Shown here: positions 7,440-14,478 of the stretch, piece by piece
Position numbering within the stretch: position 1 is the stretch's first letter
Layout of the letters: each line of letters starts with the position of its first letter
Virus record (IMG/VR): IMGVR_UViG_3300025728_000263
Span: 1-20,529 of that record
Length of the DNA stretch: 20,529 nt
Strand: one strand, 5' to 3'
DNA from: a virus
The notes under the pieces: model-generated
Told to the model about the DNA's origin: nothing
Databases searched by the model: none
Seen by the model: only the letters and a program-made list of their open reading frames with translations
Made by a program: the position numbers and the translations under genes

Positions 7440-8234
7440 CTAAAACAGCCCTCCCAATGCTGCCGGCTCCCAGTTCATGATCACCAACTCCCCGCTTAAC
7501 TCAGCTTTACCCTGGCGCTGGTTGGTATTGCAGTAACGGATGTCGAGCGTCTCGAAGTGGTAGCCGTCAAACACCCTCCGGATATCTGGGTGGTCGTTGA
7601 TGCTGACCATCACCTTGCCTTTGCAGCGGCGCATGAAATCTGCCATTCGTTCGTAATTCTCGAAAGGAAAGTCCACGCCATAGCCGGCGGTCTGCCAATA
7701 AGGCGGATCCATGTAGTGGAAGGTGTGGGCACGGTCGTAGCGTTCAGCACATTCAAGCCAAGGGAGGTTTTCGACGCAGGTGCCGGACAGGCGCTGCCAC
7801 GCGGCCGAGAGGTTTTCCTCGATGCGCAGCAGGTTGATGGCCGGTGCGGTAGTTGCCGTGCCGAATGTCTGACCGGAGACCTTGCCGGCGAAGGCATGGT
7901 GCTGCAGGTAGAAGAAACGGGCGGCGCGCTGGATGTCGGTAAGGGTTTCGGGGCGGGTCATTTTCTGCCATTCGAACACCTGCCGCGAGCTGAGCGCCCA
8001 TTTGAATTGGCGCACAAACTCTTCGAGGTGGTTCTGCACGACGCGGTAAAGCGTGACCAGATCGCCGTTGATGTCGTTGAGGACTTCGACCGGCGATGGC
8101 TGGGGCTTCATGAAGTAGAGCGCGGCACCGCCGGCAAAGACTTCAACGTAGCAATCATGTGGCGGAAAAAGCGGAATGAGGCGGTCGGCCAGGCGGCGTT
8201 TGCCGCCCATCCAAGGGATGATGGGTGTAGACAT
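7440..8234 (-). CDS. DNA adenine (N6) methyltransferase, D12 class (Dam-like)
   Basis: This 264-residue enzyme transfers methyl from S-adenosylmethionine to adenine N6. PWMGGKRRLADRL (7-19) and YVEVFAGGAALYF (29-41) form the AdoMet-binding motifs, and MDPPYWQ (175-181) is the catalytic DPPY motif of the alpha class. I chose ATG 8234: AAAGG lies 11 nt upstream, and the earlier TTG 8243 is too close to any ribosome binding site. It is the last gene of the minus-strand phage block, 150 bp after the Rz gene, and has a LexA-like box 15 bp before its start. No restriction endonuclease is adjacent, so it is probably an orphan phage methylase that protects DNA or alters regulation. The recognition sequence is unknown. 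Confidence 0.85.
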   Translation of the reverse strand: MSTPIIPWMGGKRRLADRLIPLFPPHDCYVEVFAGGAALYFMKPQPSPVEVLNDINGDLVTLYRVVQNHLEEFVRQFKWALSSRQVFEWQKMTRPETLTDIQRAARFFYLQHHAFAGKVSGQTFGTATTAPAINLLRIEENLSAAWQRLSGTCVENLPWLECAERYDRAHTFHYMDPPYWQTAGYGVDFPFENYERMADFMRRCKGKVMVSINDHPDIRRVFDGYHFETLDIRYCNTNQRQGKAELSGELVIMNWEPAALGGLF

Positions 8235-8249
8235 AAAAAGCAAGACCTT

Positions 8250-8269
8250 TACTGTATGGATAAACAGGT
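8250..8269. promoter_or_regulatory. Putative LexA (SOS) box
   Basis: CTGTATGGATAAACAG (8252-8267) has the CTG-N10-CAG form of gammaproteobacterial LexA operators. By hand, TACTGTAT...ACAG matches 15 of 20 positions of the extended palindromic consensus. It lies 15 bp upstream of the methylase ATG on the minus strand, where it could repress that gene. Read on the plus strand, it stands about 70 bp before a strong terminator hairpin. No clear -35/-10 pair could be fixed on either strand. Confidence 0.55.
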
Positions 8270-8340
8270 GCTAGGCTCGCCGCGCTTTGTGCACGGAGCA
8301 AGAGCCTTGGCTGGACTTGCAGGGACCATCTGCAGGGACG

Positions 8341-8385
8341 GCGGCTGATCCGGATGTTGACGCATTCGGATCAGCCGCTCTTTTT
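8341..8385 (+). terminator. Strong hairpin with plus-strand T-run, downstream of Rz
   Basis: GCGGCTGATCCG (8341-8352) pairs perfectly with CGGATCAGCCGC (8367-8378), loop 14 nt, followed by TC and TTTTT on the plus strand. That is a good intrinsic terminator for a plus-strand RNA, although no plus-strand gene is apparent. On the minus strand it follows the Rz stop codon but has no T-run, so it would act only weakly on the lysis operon. Confidence 0.65.
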
Positions 8386-8927
8386 CACTTCGGTGTTGAG
8401 ACTTCTTTGGCGTATGCCTGACAGGCCGCGAGGGCAATCAGCCCCCGGTCGCCATCATCGGTGACGCCGATAATTCGTTGAGCATGCGCTGGGTCAAGTT
8501 TGGCTCTTGTGGGGCCATGAACCACGCCGCCGGTGGCGGTGGTGGCTGACAACGAACCGTTGCCGGCGCTGGTGGTGGCGTCGAGTAGGACTGACAGGCG
8601 CAGATCAGCAGTGGCAAGGCGGTCGCGCAGGCGACCTTGATCACGTTGGACATCGCTCAATGCTCGGTAATGGGTTTGTTCACTGGTTGCCAGGCGCTGC
8701 TCGAGCGCGAGGCGTTTGTCCTGTTCGGCACGCTGCTGCGCGGCCGAGGCCAGATTCAGCTGGTTGAGAGTTTCGGTGTGGAGGCGGGACTGCTGTGCGA
8801 GCTGTTTGCCGTAGCGCCAATCCTGTAATTGCCAGGCGAAGGCGGCGGACGCACCGGCTAAAACGACCAGCAGCACACCTTTGGCCACCATTCGATACGG
8901 CGTCGGGATCAGTTCGCCGATACGCAT
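8385..8927 (-). CDS. Rz: Rz-like inner-membrane spanin (i-spanin)
   Basis: This 180-residue protein links the inner membrane to the outer-membrane spanin and fuses the two membranes at the end of lysis. It has a short N-terminal cytoplasmic part, one membrane segment at about residues 12-33 (MVAKGVLLVVLAGASAAFAW), then a long glutamine- and arginine-rich periplasmic helix (about 35-110) able to form a coiled coil. ATG 8927 is preferred over in-frame upstream codons because the membrane segment then lies at the N-terminus and GAGGG precedes it. It overlaps the endolysin stop by 19 bp, indicating translational coupling, and contains the whole Rz1 gene in another frame. Sequence is poorly conserved in the family, so the call rests on topology and position. 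Confidence 0.82.
   Translation of the reverse strand: MRIGELIPTPYRMVAKGVLLVVLAGASAAFAWQLQDWRYGKQLAQQSRLHTETLNQLNLASAAQQRAEQDKRLALEQRLATSEQTHYRALSDVQRDQGRLRDRLATADLRLSVLLDATTSAGNGSLSATTATGGVVHGPTRAKLDPAHAQRIIGVTDDGDRGLIALAACQAYAKEVSTPK
8438..8653 (-). CDS. Rz1: Rz1-like outer-membrane lipoprotein spanin (o-spanin), nested in Rz
   Basis: This 71-residue protein lies entirely within the Rz gene in another frame. It has a basic N-terminus, a hydrophobic stretch and a lipobox-like LLICAC, which would place the lipidated cysteine at residue 20. The mature part is short and proline-rich (PPPAPA near residue 27, PPPPPA near 37), as in lambda Rz1. The start is ATG 8653. The outer spanin would be anchored in the outer membrane and bind the periplasmic end of Rz. 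Cysteine at -2 of the lipobox is slightly unusual. Nested spanins are an established arrangement in lambda-like and P2-like phages. Confidence 0.8.
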   Translation of the reverse strand: MSNVIKVACATALPLLICACQSYSTPPPAPATVRCQPPPPPAAWFMAPQEPNLTQRMLNELSASPMMATGG

Positions 8928-9472
8928 AGCACCGCCCTCGCCCGCCCCCACAACTCCAGCCGATCCTGCAGGCCATTGAGACCGCCGTTGATCCTGCGAG
9001 TGATGGTGTTGAATTCGTTTTGATCGGCCAGCGCGTTCAGCCCATTCACGGACCAGAACCATGCAGCCGATTCGGCGGCCCACTGTGGCAGCTCAAGCAG
9101 TTCAGGCGTGCGCAGCAATCGCTCGTCACCGAACAGTGCCAAGCTGCAGCGCAGGTAGTTGTCGTGGCCGGTGACTTGGATCAGGCCGCGACCGCGATAG
9201 CGCTGGCCATCCCCATCCCCTGCCGGCGTGTTGCCCAGTTTTGCAGCCAGGTTGCCGGTGTCGTATTTGCTAAGGTACTGATCGCCGCCCAGTTCCCGGA
9301 CGTACTGCAACTGACCCGACTCGTGACCGACTTGCGCCAGAAACGCGGCTTGGCGTTTCGGCGTGTTGATCTGTCGATGGGCCATGGCTGCGTTGAGGGC
9401 GGATACAAAAACGCCCGCGTGGCGGCGGGCGTTGGGCATGATGCTTTGCAGCTGTTGTTCAGTGATGGACAT
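8909..9472 (-). CDS. Glycoside hydrolase family 19 endolysin
   Basis: This 187-residue enzyme belongs to the chitinase-like GH19 endolysins that cut the glycan strands of peptidoglycan. FLAQVGHESGQLQYVREL carries the probable catalytic glutamates E51 and E60. QRYRGRGLIQVTGHDNY (about 90-106) is the conserved substrate-cleft motif, and WAAESAAWFW and ITRRINGG follow in the usual order. No signal peptide is seen, so release to the periplasm should need a holin, which is not in this window. TGGAG lies about 6 nt before ATG 9472. It follows gene D through a terminator-like hairpin and overlaps Rz. R-type pyocin clusters likewise have a lytic enzyme after D. Confidence 0.9.
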   Translation of the reverse strand: MSITEQQLQSIMPNARRHAGVFVSALNAAMAHRQINTPKRQAAFLAQVGHESGQLQYVRELGGDQYLSKYDTGNLAAKLGNTPAGDGDGQRYRGRGLIQVTGHDNYLRCSLALFGDERLLRTPELLELPQWAAESAAWFWSVNGLNALADQNEFNTITRRINGGLNGLQDRLELWGRARAVLCVSAN

Positions 9473-9487
9473 ACAAACTCCAGACGT

Positions 9488-9523
9488 AAAAAAACCGCAC
9501 TCAGGCGGCGATGGGATGCGGTT
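9488..9523 (-). terminator. Terminator-like hairpin between gene D and endolysin
   Basis: On the minus strand AACCGCA (9523-9517) pairs with TGCGGTT (9499-9493), loop 17 nt, followed by a run of T. It begins within the gene D stop codon and ends 15 bp before the endolysin start. The loop is long but the U-tract is good. It would reduce read-through from the tail genes into lysis. Confidence 0.6.
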
Positions 9524-10571
9524 ACTGTTTCTCGATGTTCACAACCTTGAGCGGTGCTTTTGGCCCTTTCTTTTTCTTGCCCTTGGATTTACCGGCTTTG
9601 CCGGCGTTGCATTCGACTGTGGTCGACCAGCCGGACTGGGTGAACACCTGCTCGACCGAATCCGACAGGTATTCGCCATCAAGCCCGACCTTGAAACCCT
9701 GAGCGATGATGGGACGCTCGGCGAAGATGTCCGTTCGACCGGGCATCTCAAGCCGCACATCGGCGGTCGAGCGGTTGAACGCTGACAAACGGGCCTTTGC
9801 CGCCGCCTCAGCGGCGCCTTTATCTGGGTAGATATGCCGATCGGTATGCACTGCCGGCAGGCCATCCGGCGCGTCATCGTTGTCGATGGTGACCACCGCA
9901 AGCTTGCCGTTCTTTTTATCCTGATGCTTGGTGGCCACCGCCTTGTGCGAATTGCGATCGCCGAGACTGAATTGCCAGCGGCTAAGATCACTGCGGGTCA
10001 GCGTGATAGCGCCAAATGCTTTGCCGCTGGCCGTCTGGCCACCTTGGCGCGGCATCACCAATAGTTTGCCGTCGGCGACCTTGGCCGTGCAGTCGTACTG
10101 TTTGGCCAGTCGGGTGATGAAATTAAAATCGGACTCGTTGAGCTGGTCGACCCGGGCGACCTTGGTCGACACCGGACACACCGGCGTCCAGCCATTGCGC
10201 GCGGCGACGTCAGCCACGATCTTCGACAGCGATACGTCTTCCCAGCTTCCGCTACGGATGGTCTTGCCACTGCCACGCATGTCGCTGGCCTTGCCCTTGA
10301 TCACGATGGTATCCGGCGGGCCTGACACCTCGACCGTATCCACGGTGTAACTGCCCATACGCGTCAAGGTCGTTTCGGCATAGCCCAGATAGATCTCGAT
10401 TGAGCTGCCACGCCGTGGCAATTGCACCTGCCCATCACGGTCGTCGATGCGCAACTCAAACTCGTCGGACTCCATGCCCGGCTTGTCCGAGGTGCGCAGC
10501 AACAACAGCCGATCATTGATCTTGGCCGTGACGTCGGCCCCATCGGCGACGATTCGAAACATCGGTGTCAT
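9522..10571 (-). CDS. D: Phage late control D family protein (gpD, tail/baseplate hub)
   Basis: This 349-residue protein matches the P2 gpD family, a hub-like baseplate component at the tail end. Typical stretches are FELRIDDRDGQVQLPRRGSS, IEIYLGYAETTLTRMGSYTV and LNESDFNFITRLAKQYDCTA in the middle, then YPDKGAAEAAAKARLSAFNR. ATG 10571 is used because GGGA lies 7 nt upstream; ATG 10562 is an alternative. The C-terminus ends in an unusually lysine-rich tail (KAGKSKGKKKKGPKAP). A terminator-like hairpin separates it from gene X upstream, and another separates it from the endolysin. Confidence 0.9.
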   Translation of the reverse strand: MTPMFRIVADGADVTAKINDRLLLLRTSDKPGMESDEFELRIDDRDGQVQLPRRGSSIEIYLGYAETTLTRMGSYTVDTVEVSGPPDTIVIKGKASDMRGSGKTIRSGSWEDVSLSKIVADVAARNGWTPVCPVSTKVARVDQLNESDFNFITRLAKQYDCTAKVADGKLLVMPRQGGQTASGKAFGAITLTRSDLSRWQFSLGDRNSHKAVATKHQDKKNGKLAVVTIDNDDAPDGLPAVHTDRHIYPDKGAAEAAAKARLSAFNRSTADVRLEMPGRTDIFAERPIIAQGFKVGLDGEYLSDSVEQVFTQSGWSTTVECNAGKAGKSKGKKKKGPKAPLKVVNIEKQ

Positions 10572-10585
10572 GGATTTTTCCCAAT

Positions 10586-10608
10586 AAAAAACCCGCACAG
10601 GGGCGGGT
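10586..10608 (-). terminator. Terminator-like hairpin between genes X and D
   Basis: On the minus strand ACCCGC pairs with GCGGGT around a short loop (CCCTGT), followed by TTTTTATT. It ends about 15 bp before the gene D start, so it would attenuate D and everything downstream unless read-through or antitermination occurs. Confidence 0.75.
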
Positions 10609-10643
10609 CATAAAAACAGCGCGTTACTGGGCATCGGCCAGAA

Positions 10644-10850
10644 TCAATCCCATAGGCTCACGCCCTCACTTGTCGGGCTGGGCAGATCCGGCAGGACGAT
10701 AATCACGCCCGACCGGAACGGCTGAGGTTCATCAGCCAGCCCCTGATTGGCATCGAGCACGGCCTCGACGCCGCCATTCAGATGGCCGTAAACGTTGTTG
10801 CAAATGACATCGAGCATGTCGCCGTCAGACGTCCTGCATGTCGTCGCCAT
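10644..10850 (-). CDS. X: Tail protein X (LysM-like)
   Basis: This 68-residue protein resembles P2 gpX, a small LysM-like tail completion protein. DGDMLDVICNNVYGHLNGGVEAVLDANQ matches the gpX pattern of hydrophobic residues, a tyrosine-glycine step and ANxGLA. PFRSGVIIVLPDL and the terminal VSLWD agree with the known C-terminus. ATG 10850 is chosen because the family start fits MATTCRTSDGDML; the frame stays open upstream but overlaps gene U more. It overlaps the end of U by 26 bp, suggesting coupled translation. Confidence 0.88.
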   Translation of the reverse strand: MATTCRTSDGDMLDVICNNVYGHLNGGVEAVLDANQGLADEPQPFRSGVIIVLPDLPSPTSEGVSLWD

Positions 10851-11670
10851 AGCGTTCAAACTCCAGAGTGAAGCCCTGTTTGCGAGCAATCCCGCCGTGC
10901 AGCAGCGCGGACTGTTCCTCGTTGATGTTTTTCAGGCACCACGTCCCGATCACCTCGCCATAGCCCGTGGTCAGGGTCAGCGGTTGCAGCCTGGCCCCGA
11001 TGGAACGCAGCGTGTCGAGCTGCTTTAAACCGCCTTTGAAGCCCGGATAGATCGTGCCCTTGAGCGTCAACTTTTCATCGCCCATACCGATGGCCTGCTT
11101 CGCCGGGCGGCGCGTCAGCCGCTCCTGCGAAGCCCAGCGGAATTCGGTCGAACGGCTCAGCTCGTCGAACGCTGCCGTGTCCAGGTTGAAGTAATACGGC
11201 TCAATTTTCGGATCGCGCGGCTGAATGATCATCAGATGCGGGAACGGCTTCACCGCCTCCGGCGCCGGCGTGGCCTCCACGGCAAAGGAACTGGTGGGCA
11301 CTATGTTGGCCAGCGACGGACTGACCTTGCCGGCGACGTTGTTGATTGCCGTGGCCGCCTTGCCCGCCTGCTCTTTCAACGTGCCCAGCCGATCCTGCAC
11401 TTCAGCCGCCGCCCGGGTGGCGCGGCCGTACACCGCCACCACCTGACCGACCTTGGCCTGAGCCGCATCGACGCCACGCATCACCCGCTGAAGTTTGGCG
11501 CCGATGGCCGGGCCGACAAACGGGATGTTTTCCAGCTCGGACGCGGCGCCTGTTAGTTCACGGATCGCGCCGTTGACCGGGGTCAGCATGCCGTCAGCAC
11601 TGCGCCGCCCGGTTTCCGCTGCCTCGACCAAATACTTCAGGCTCGATTGCATCTGCTCCATATAAGCCAT
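10825..11670 (-). CDS. U: Tail terminator-like protein gpU with long N-terminal extension
   Basis: This 281-residue protein has a gpU domain in its C-terminal half (about residue 145 onwards): HLMIIQPRDPKIEPYYFNLD, RSTEFRWASQERL, GTIYPGFKGGLKQLDTLR, and GYGEVIGTWCLKNINEEQS. gpU caps or completes the contractile tail in P2-like phages, where it is about 160 residues. The first 140 residues here are alanine-rich and helical (VYGRATRAAAEVQDRLGTLK) and are extra relative to P2. AAGGAGG overlaps the tape-measure stop and lies 6 nt before ATG 11670, so the long form is well supported. The extension may be an added structural or chaperone segment. Confidence 0.85.
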   Translation of the reverse strand: MAYMEQMQSSLKYLVEAAETGRRSADGMLTPVNGAIRELTGAASELENIPFVGPAIGAKLQRVMRGVDAAQAKVGQVVAVYGRATRAAAEVQDRLGTLKEQAGKAATAINNVAGKVSPSLANIVPTSSFAVEATPAPEAVKPFPHLMIIQPRDPKIEPYYFNLDTAAFDELSRSTEFRWASQERLTRRPAKQAIGMGDEKLTLKGTIYPGFKGGLKQLDTLRSIGARLQPLTLTTGYGEVIGTWCLKNINEEQSALLHGGIARKQGFTLEFERYGDDMQDV

Positions 11671-11679
11671 GAAACCTCC

Positions 11680-14319
11680 TTAGACATGGGGTTCGTCGTA
11701 CAGCCTGGCGGCGTTACTCTTCGCCGCGTCCGCCATCATTCGCTGCATGTGCGGCATCAGATCCTGCGCCAAAGTTTGCGGGTCTTTGACATCGCCCTGC
11801 ACGGTCACCGGCATGCTCAGTGAATACTGAAACTTTTGATCGACCTTGGCCGGCTCCGGCTTCGCCGCCTCCTTGGGCTGGATGGCCATCGCCGCCGACT
11901 TGAGCGGCGCCGTCACTGCCATCGAGCGCGCGACATCCCCCAGCACCGGGCCTTGCTGCGTCGCTGATGCCATCATGAGCGGCGTGGTCGGCACCGGCGC
12001 CTTTGCCGTTTGTTCGGGCTTTTCATCCTCACCGCCGAACAGCGACTTACCCAACGACCCGCCCAGCGCCGCACCGCCCTGACTGCCCAGGTAAGCACCG
12101 ATCATGCCGCCGATCGCGGTGCCGATGATCGGCACCACCGAACCGATGGCGGCGCCTGCTGCTGCACCGGCCATGGTGCCGGCCAGGTTGCCAGCGGCCG
12201 AACCGTAACCTTCGGCTTTTTCGTTTTTGGTCTTGGCGTTTTGAAAGGTTTCAAAAGCCATCGCGCCTGACTCCAGCAGCGTCCCGCCAGGAATGACCTT
12301 GGCCGCCTTGCCGACCTTACCGACGGTTCCTGCGACGACGCCGAGCTTGGACAACGCCCCACCTGGAACGGAAGGGACTGATGGCGATGGGATCGAAACA
12401 GATGGACGTGAAACCGGAACAGGTGAACGAGACACAGACGGGCGAGGACCTCTCGAACTCGGCAATGACCGGCGCCGAGCGCTGCGCCTTGACCCACGTC
12501 CACGGCGGCGCGATTCGCCCGACGCATCCACACCGCCTCCCATAGCGCCTGCATTGACGACGAAAACCTTCTTGACGCCGTCGTTACCTGCACCACTGTC
12601 AGTACCAAGGCCACCGCCTGTTGCCGCATCCTTCACCCGCGAAACAACATCCAGGCCAGTCGCTACCAGATCAAGTTCTCCGAGGTTTTTATTTGGGGCT
12701 TCGCTCCCATTTCTGCCACCGCGCGACCCACGCGCAAGGTTTAGCAGCCCCTTGCTGATCTTGATCGTGCTGAAGATACCTTTTAAGGCAATCAGCCCCG
12801 CTCCGACCGTAGCGATACCGGCAACCACCCCGGGCGCGCTATCCGTCAGCGACGTAATGCCTTTAGTAACCTTGGTCAACGACTCGGCCACGGTGTCCGT
12901 CACCGGGCGCAGCGCATCACCGATGCTGCGCATGGCGTCATCCATCGACTGGGCCATTTCCGCCCATTTCTGCGATGACGACTCGCGCCGCTCGGCGAGG
13001 TTCTTGTCGAGGATCCCGGTCGCGTCACGCGAATCGTTTTTGAGCTGGCTGTACAGCGCCTTGTTCTGCATGTAGGCCGACAGTGCGGCCTTGACCTGCA
13101 TGTCGGCGAACAGGTCGCCGGTGCGCAGGGATTCTTCCAGCGAGGCCATCATGGCCTTGGCCTTATCGGGATTGGCTTCCTTGCTGATTTTTGACGTCGC
13201 TTCGGCCATGGCCGCCGCACGCTTCGGATCGGTCGCCTGAATGTATTTCTGAGCCAGCGACATGCTGGTCTCAAGCGTCGACATACCGTTTTGCAAACCG
13301 GTCTGCATCGATCCCTTGTAATCAATCCCGGCTTTTTCGTAAGCCTTGACCGTGTCGGTCGAGCCGATTTTGCCCATCCAGTTTTTCAGGTTGTTGGCCG
13401 CCTCGTCCGAACTGCCGGCCTGTTTCATCTGGACCTGCAGCATGGCACCCAGTTGGGTCACCGCATCCAAGCCGGTGATTCCGTTGCTGGCCATGTTGGC
13501 CAGCAGTTCCGGGAACCACTTGGCCATGTCGGCCGCTTCAAAGCTGCCCGCCTGACCTTGGTAGGCGATCGCTTCCAGCGCCTGCTGCATCTGCTTGGGG
13601 TCGGTGATCTTGGCGTTCTGCCCTAGGGCGTTGATCATCTTCGCCGTGTCGACGCCGCTGGATCCCTGCCCCACGACAAACTTGGCCGCGACAGGCGCGT
13701 ATTCCAGCGCCTTGCTCAAGTCCATACCGGCGCCGACCAACTGATTGACCACGTCGGCCACATCGTTGCGCGCCATGCCGGTATCGCGTGACGTGTCGAT
13801 GATCTTGCGCGACATCTCCTGCTCTTGCGGCTTGTTGGCAATGCCGGCCTTGATCGCGATGTCACGGACAATCGCGCCAAAATCAGCGCTGACCTTGGCC
13901 GGCACCGCCATGGCACCGACACCGACCACCGCCGCACCGACGGCGCCCTTCATGCCCTTTACGCCAGAATCGATCTGCTGATGACCCTTGGCTTTCAGCT
14001 CGGCTTTGTTGACCGTCTGCCCCATCGAGCGATAGGCTTTTTCCAGCCGGCCGACCTCGACCCCCTGCTTTTTCAAGCTGTCGAGGTTCGAGTTCAAACG
14101 GCTGAGTAATTTGGACGCACCGGCAGCGCCGGTGTCGTGAGCCTTTTTCCATTCTTCACGCAGGCGCATGGTGTCGCCAATCGTGCGCTGCAGCACGCGC
14201 GCTTTGTTGCCTTCAGCCTCAAGGCGCTTGATGCGCCCGGTCACATCCTTGAACGCGGCGCCGACCGTGGAACTGACAGCGCCGCCGATCACCAGCCCGA
14301 GGGCGAGTTTGTTTGCCAT
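11680..14319 (-). CDS. T: Phage tail tape measure protein (gpT)
   Basis: This 879-residue protein sets tail length and serves as scaffold for tube assembly. The N-terminus MANKLALGLVIGGAVSSTVG and the region ADFGAIVRDIAIKAGI...MSRKIIDTSRDTGMARNDVADVV (about 130-200) fit the TP901/P2 tape-measure core. The middle contains helical repeats, and about 470-510 is hydrophobic. Residues 603-652 are an Arg/Ser- then Pro/Ser-rich linker of low complexity. Residues about 700-760 form a glycine-zipper hydrophobic stretch (GTMAGAAAGAAIGSVVPIIG). It follows the E/E' chaperone genes, as usual, and overlaps the U ribosome binding site. At 879 residues it predicts a medium-length tail. Confidence 0.92.
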   Translation of the reverse strand: MANKLALGLVIGGAVSSTVGAAFKDVTGRIKRLEAEGNKARVLQRTIGDTMRLREEWKKAHDTGAAGASKLLSRLNSNLDSLKKQGVEVGRLEKAYRSMGQTVNKAELKAKGHQQIDSGVKGMKGAVGAAVVGVGAMAVPAKVSADFGAIVRDIAIKAGIANKPQEQEMSRKIIDTSRDTGMARNDVADVVNQLVGAGMDLSKALEYAPVAAKFVVGQGSSGVDTAKMINALGQNAKITDPKQMQQALEAIAYQGQAGSFEAADMAKWFPELLANMASNGITGLDAVTQLGAMLQVQMKQAGSSDEAANNLKNWMGKIGSTDTVKAYEKAGIDYKGSMQTGLQNGMSTLETSMSLAQKYIQATDPKRAAAMAEATSKISKEANPDKAKAMMASLEESLRTGDLFADMQVKAALSAYMQNKALYSQLKNDSRDATGILDKNLAERRESSSQKWAEMAQSMDDAMRSIGDALRPVTDTVAESLTKVTKGITSLTDSAPGVVAGIATVGAGLIALKGIFSTIKISKGLLNLARGSRGGRNGSEAPNKNLGELDLVATGLDVVSRVKDAATGGGLGTDSGAGNDGVKKVFVVNAGAMGGGVDASGESRRRGRGSRRSARRRSLPSSRGPRPSVSRSPVPVSRPSVSIPSPSVPSVPGGALSKLGVVAGTVGKVGKAAKVIPGGTLLESGAMAFETFQNAKTKNEKAEGYGSAAGNLAGTMAGAAAGAAIGSVVPIIGTAIGGMIGAYLGSQGGAALGGSLGKSLFGGEDEKPEQTAKAPVPTTPLMMASATQQGPVLGDVARSMAVTAPLKSAAMAIQPKEAAKPEPAKVDQKFQYSLSMPVTVQGDVKDPQTLAQDLMPHMQRMMADAAKSNAARLYDEPHV
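12364..12513 (-). other. Low-complexity Arg/Ser- and Pro/Ser-rich segment in tape measure
   Basis: This part of the tape measure gene encodes about 50 residues dominated by R, S and P: an RRRGRGSRRSARRR block, then repeated SRSPVP/SRPSVS/SPSVPSVP units. The flanks are ordinary alpha-helical and alanine-rich sequence. Such a disordered basic linker is unusual for a rod-like tape measure. It could be a recent expansion or a processed hinge. Confidence 0.6.
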
Positions 14320-14357
14320 GTCATGGCCCTCATGTGCCCAGCACTACCGATGGCGGC

Positions 14358-14471
14358 TCAATCCGTGAGCCACCACACCATATCCGCGAACGGCATCGAC
14401 TGGATCTCGGCGGCGGAAAATCCGGTTTCCGCCGCCAGACGTTTCGCCGCCGACTTGATAACGCTGGGGTT
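14358..14471 (-). CDS. E' extension of the tail assembly protein, reached by +1 frameshift (GpE-like)
   Basis: After the E stop, the +1 frame continues for 37 residues to TGA 14360-14358: it begins NPSVIKSAAKRLAAETG and ends EIQSMPFADMVWWLTD. The end resembles the GpE' proteins of P2-like phages, whose C-terminus has a helix with M, D/E and tryptophans. Between E and this frame there is no ATG, GTG or TTG able to start it; only an ATG 12 codons from the end exists. It should therefore be made as an E-E' fusion, as in P2 (-1) and Mu (-2). The function would be a tape-measure chaperone, like gpGT of lambda. A sequencing error is the main alternative. Confidence 0.7.
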   Translation of the reverse strand, partial: NPSVIKSAAKRLAAETGFSAAEIQSMPFADMVWWLTD

Positions 14472-14478
14472 AAAGCCC
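14470..14478 (-). other. Candidate +1 programmed frameshift site (GGG CTT TAA)
   Basis: Reading the minus strand, the E frame ends GGG CTT TAA C. A tRNA-Leu on CUU can re-pair with UUU, as in prfB (CUU UGA C). The next codon in the new frame is AAC, the first codon of the E' extension. The codon before, GGG, may also slip to GGC. A strong Shine-Dalgarno-like stimulator like that of prfB is not visible; only GGG immediately precedes CTT. Confidence 0.55.

Noticed and set aside
7149-7442. Short frames on both strands between the SIR2 and methylase genes, including a minus-strand one stopping at 7240-7242
   Set aside because: The product stopping at 7240 looks protein-like, but it lacks a start with a ribosome binding site and I know no homologue; it may be a gene remnant.
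7557-8348. Plus-strand open frame of 263 residues opposite the methylase
   Set aside because: The minus-strand frame carries clear D12 methylase motifs; the plus-strand product has no recognisable family and no ribosome binding site worth noting.
12293-13075. Plus-strand frame of 260 residues opposite the tape measure
   Set aside because: Antisense to the tape measure, low-complexity and without any family resemblance.
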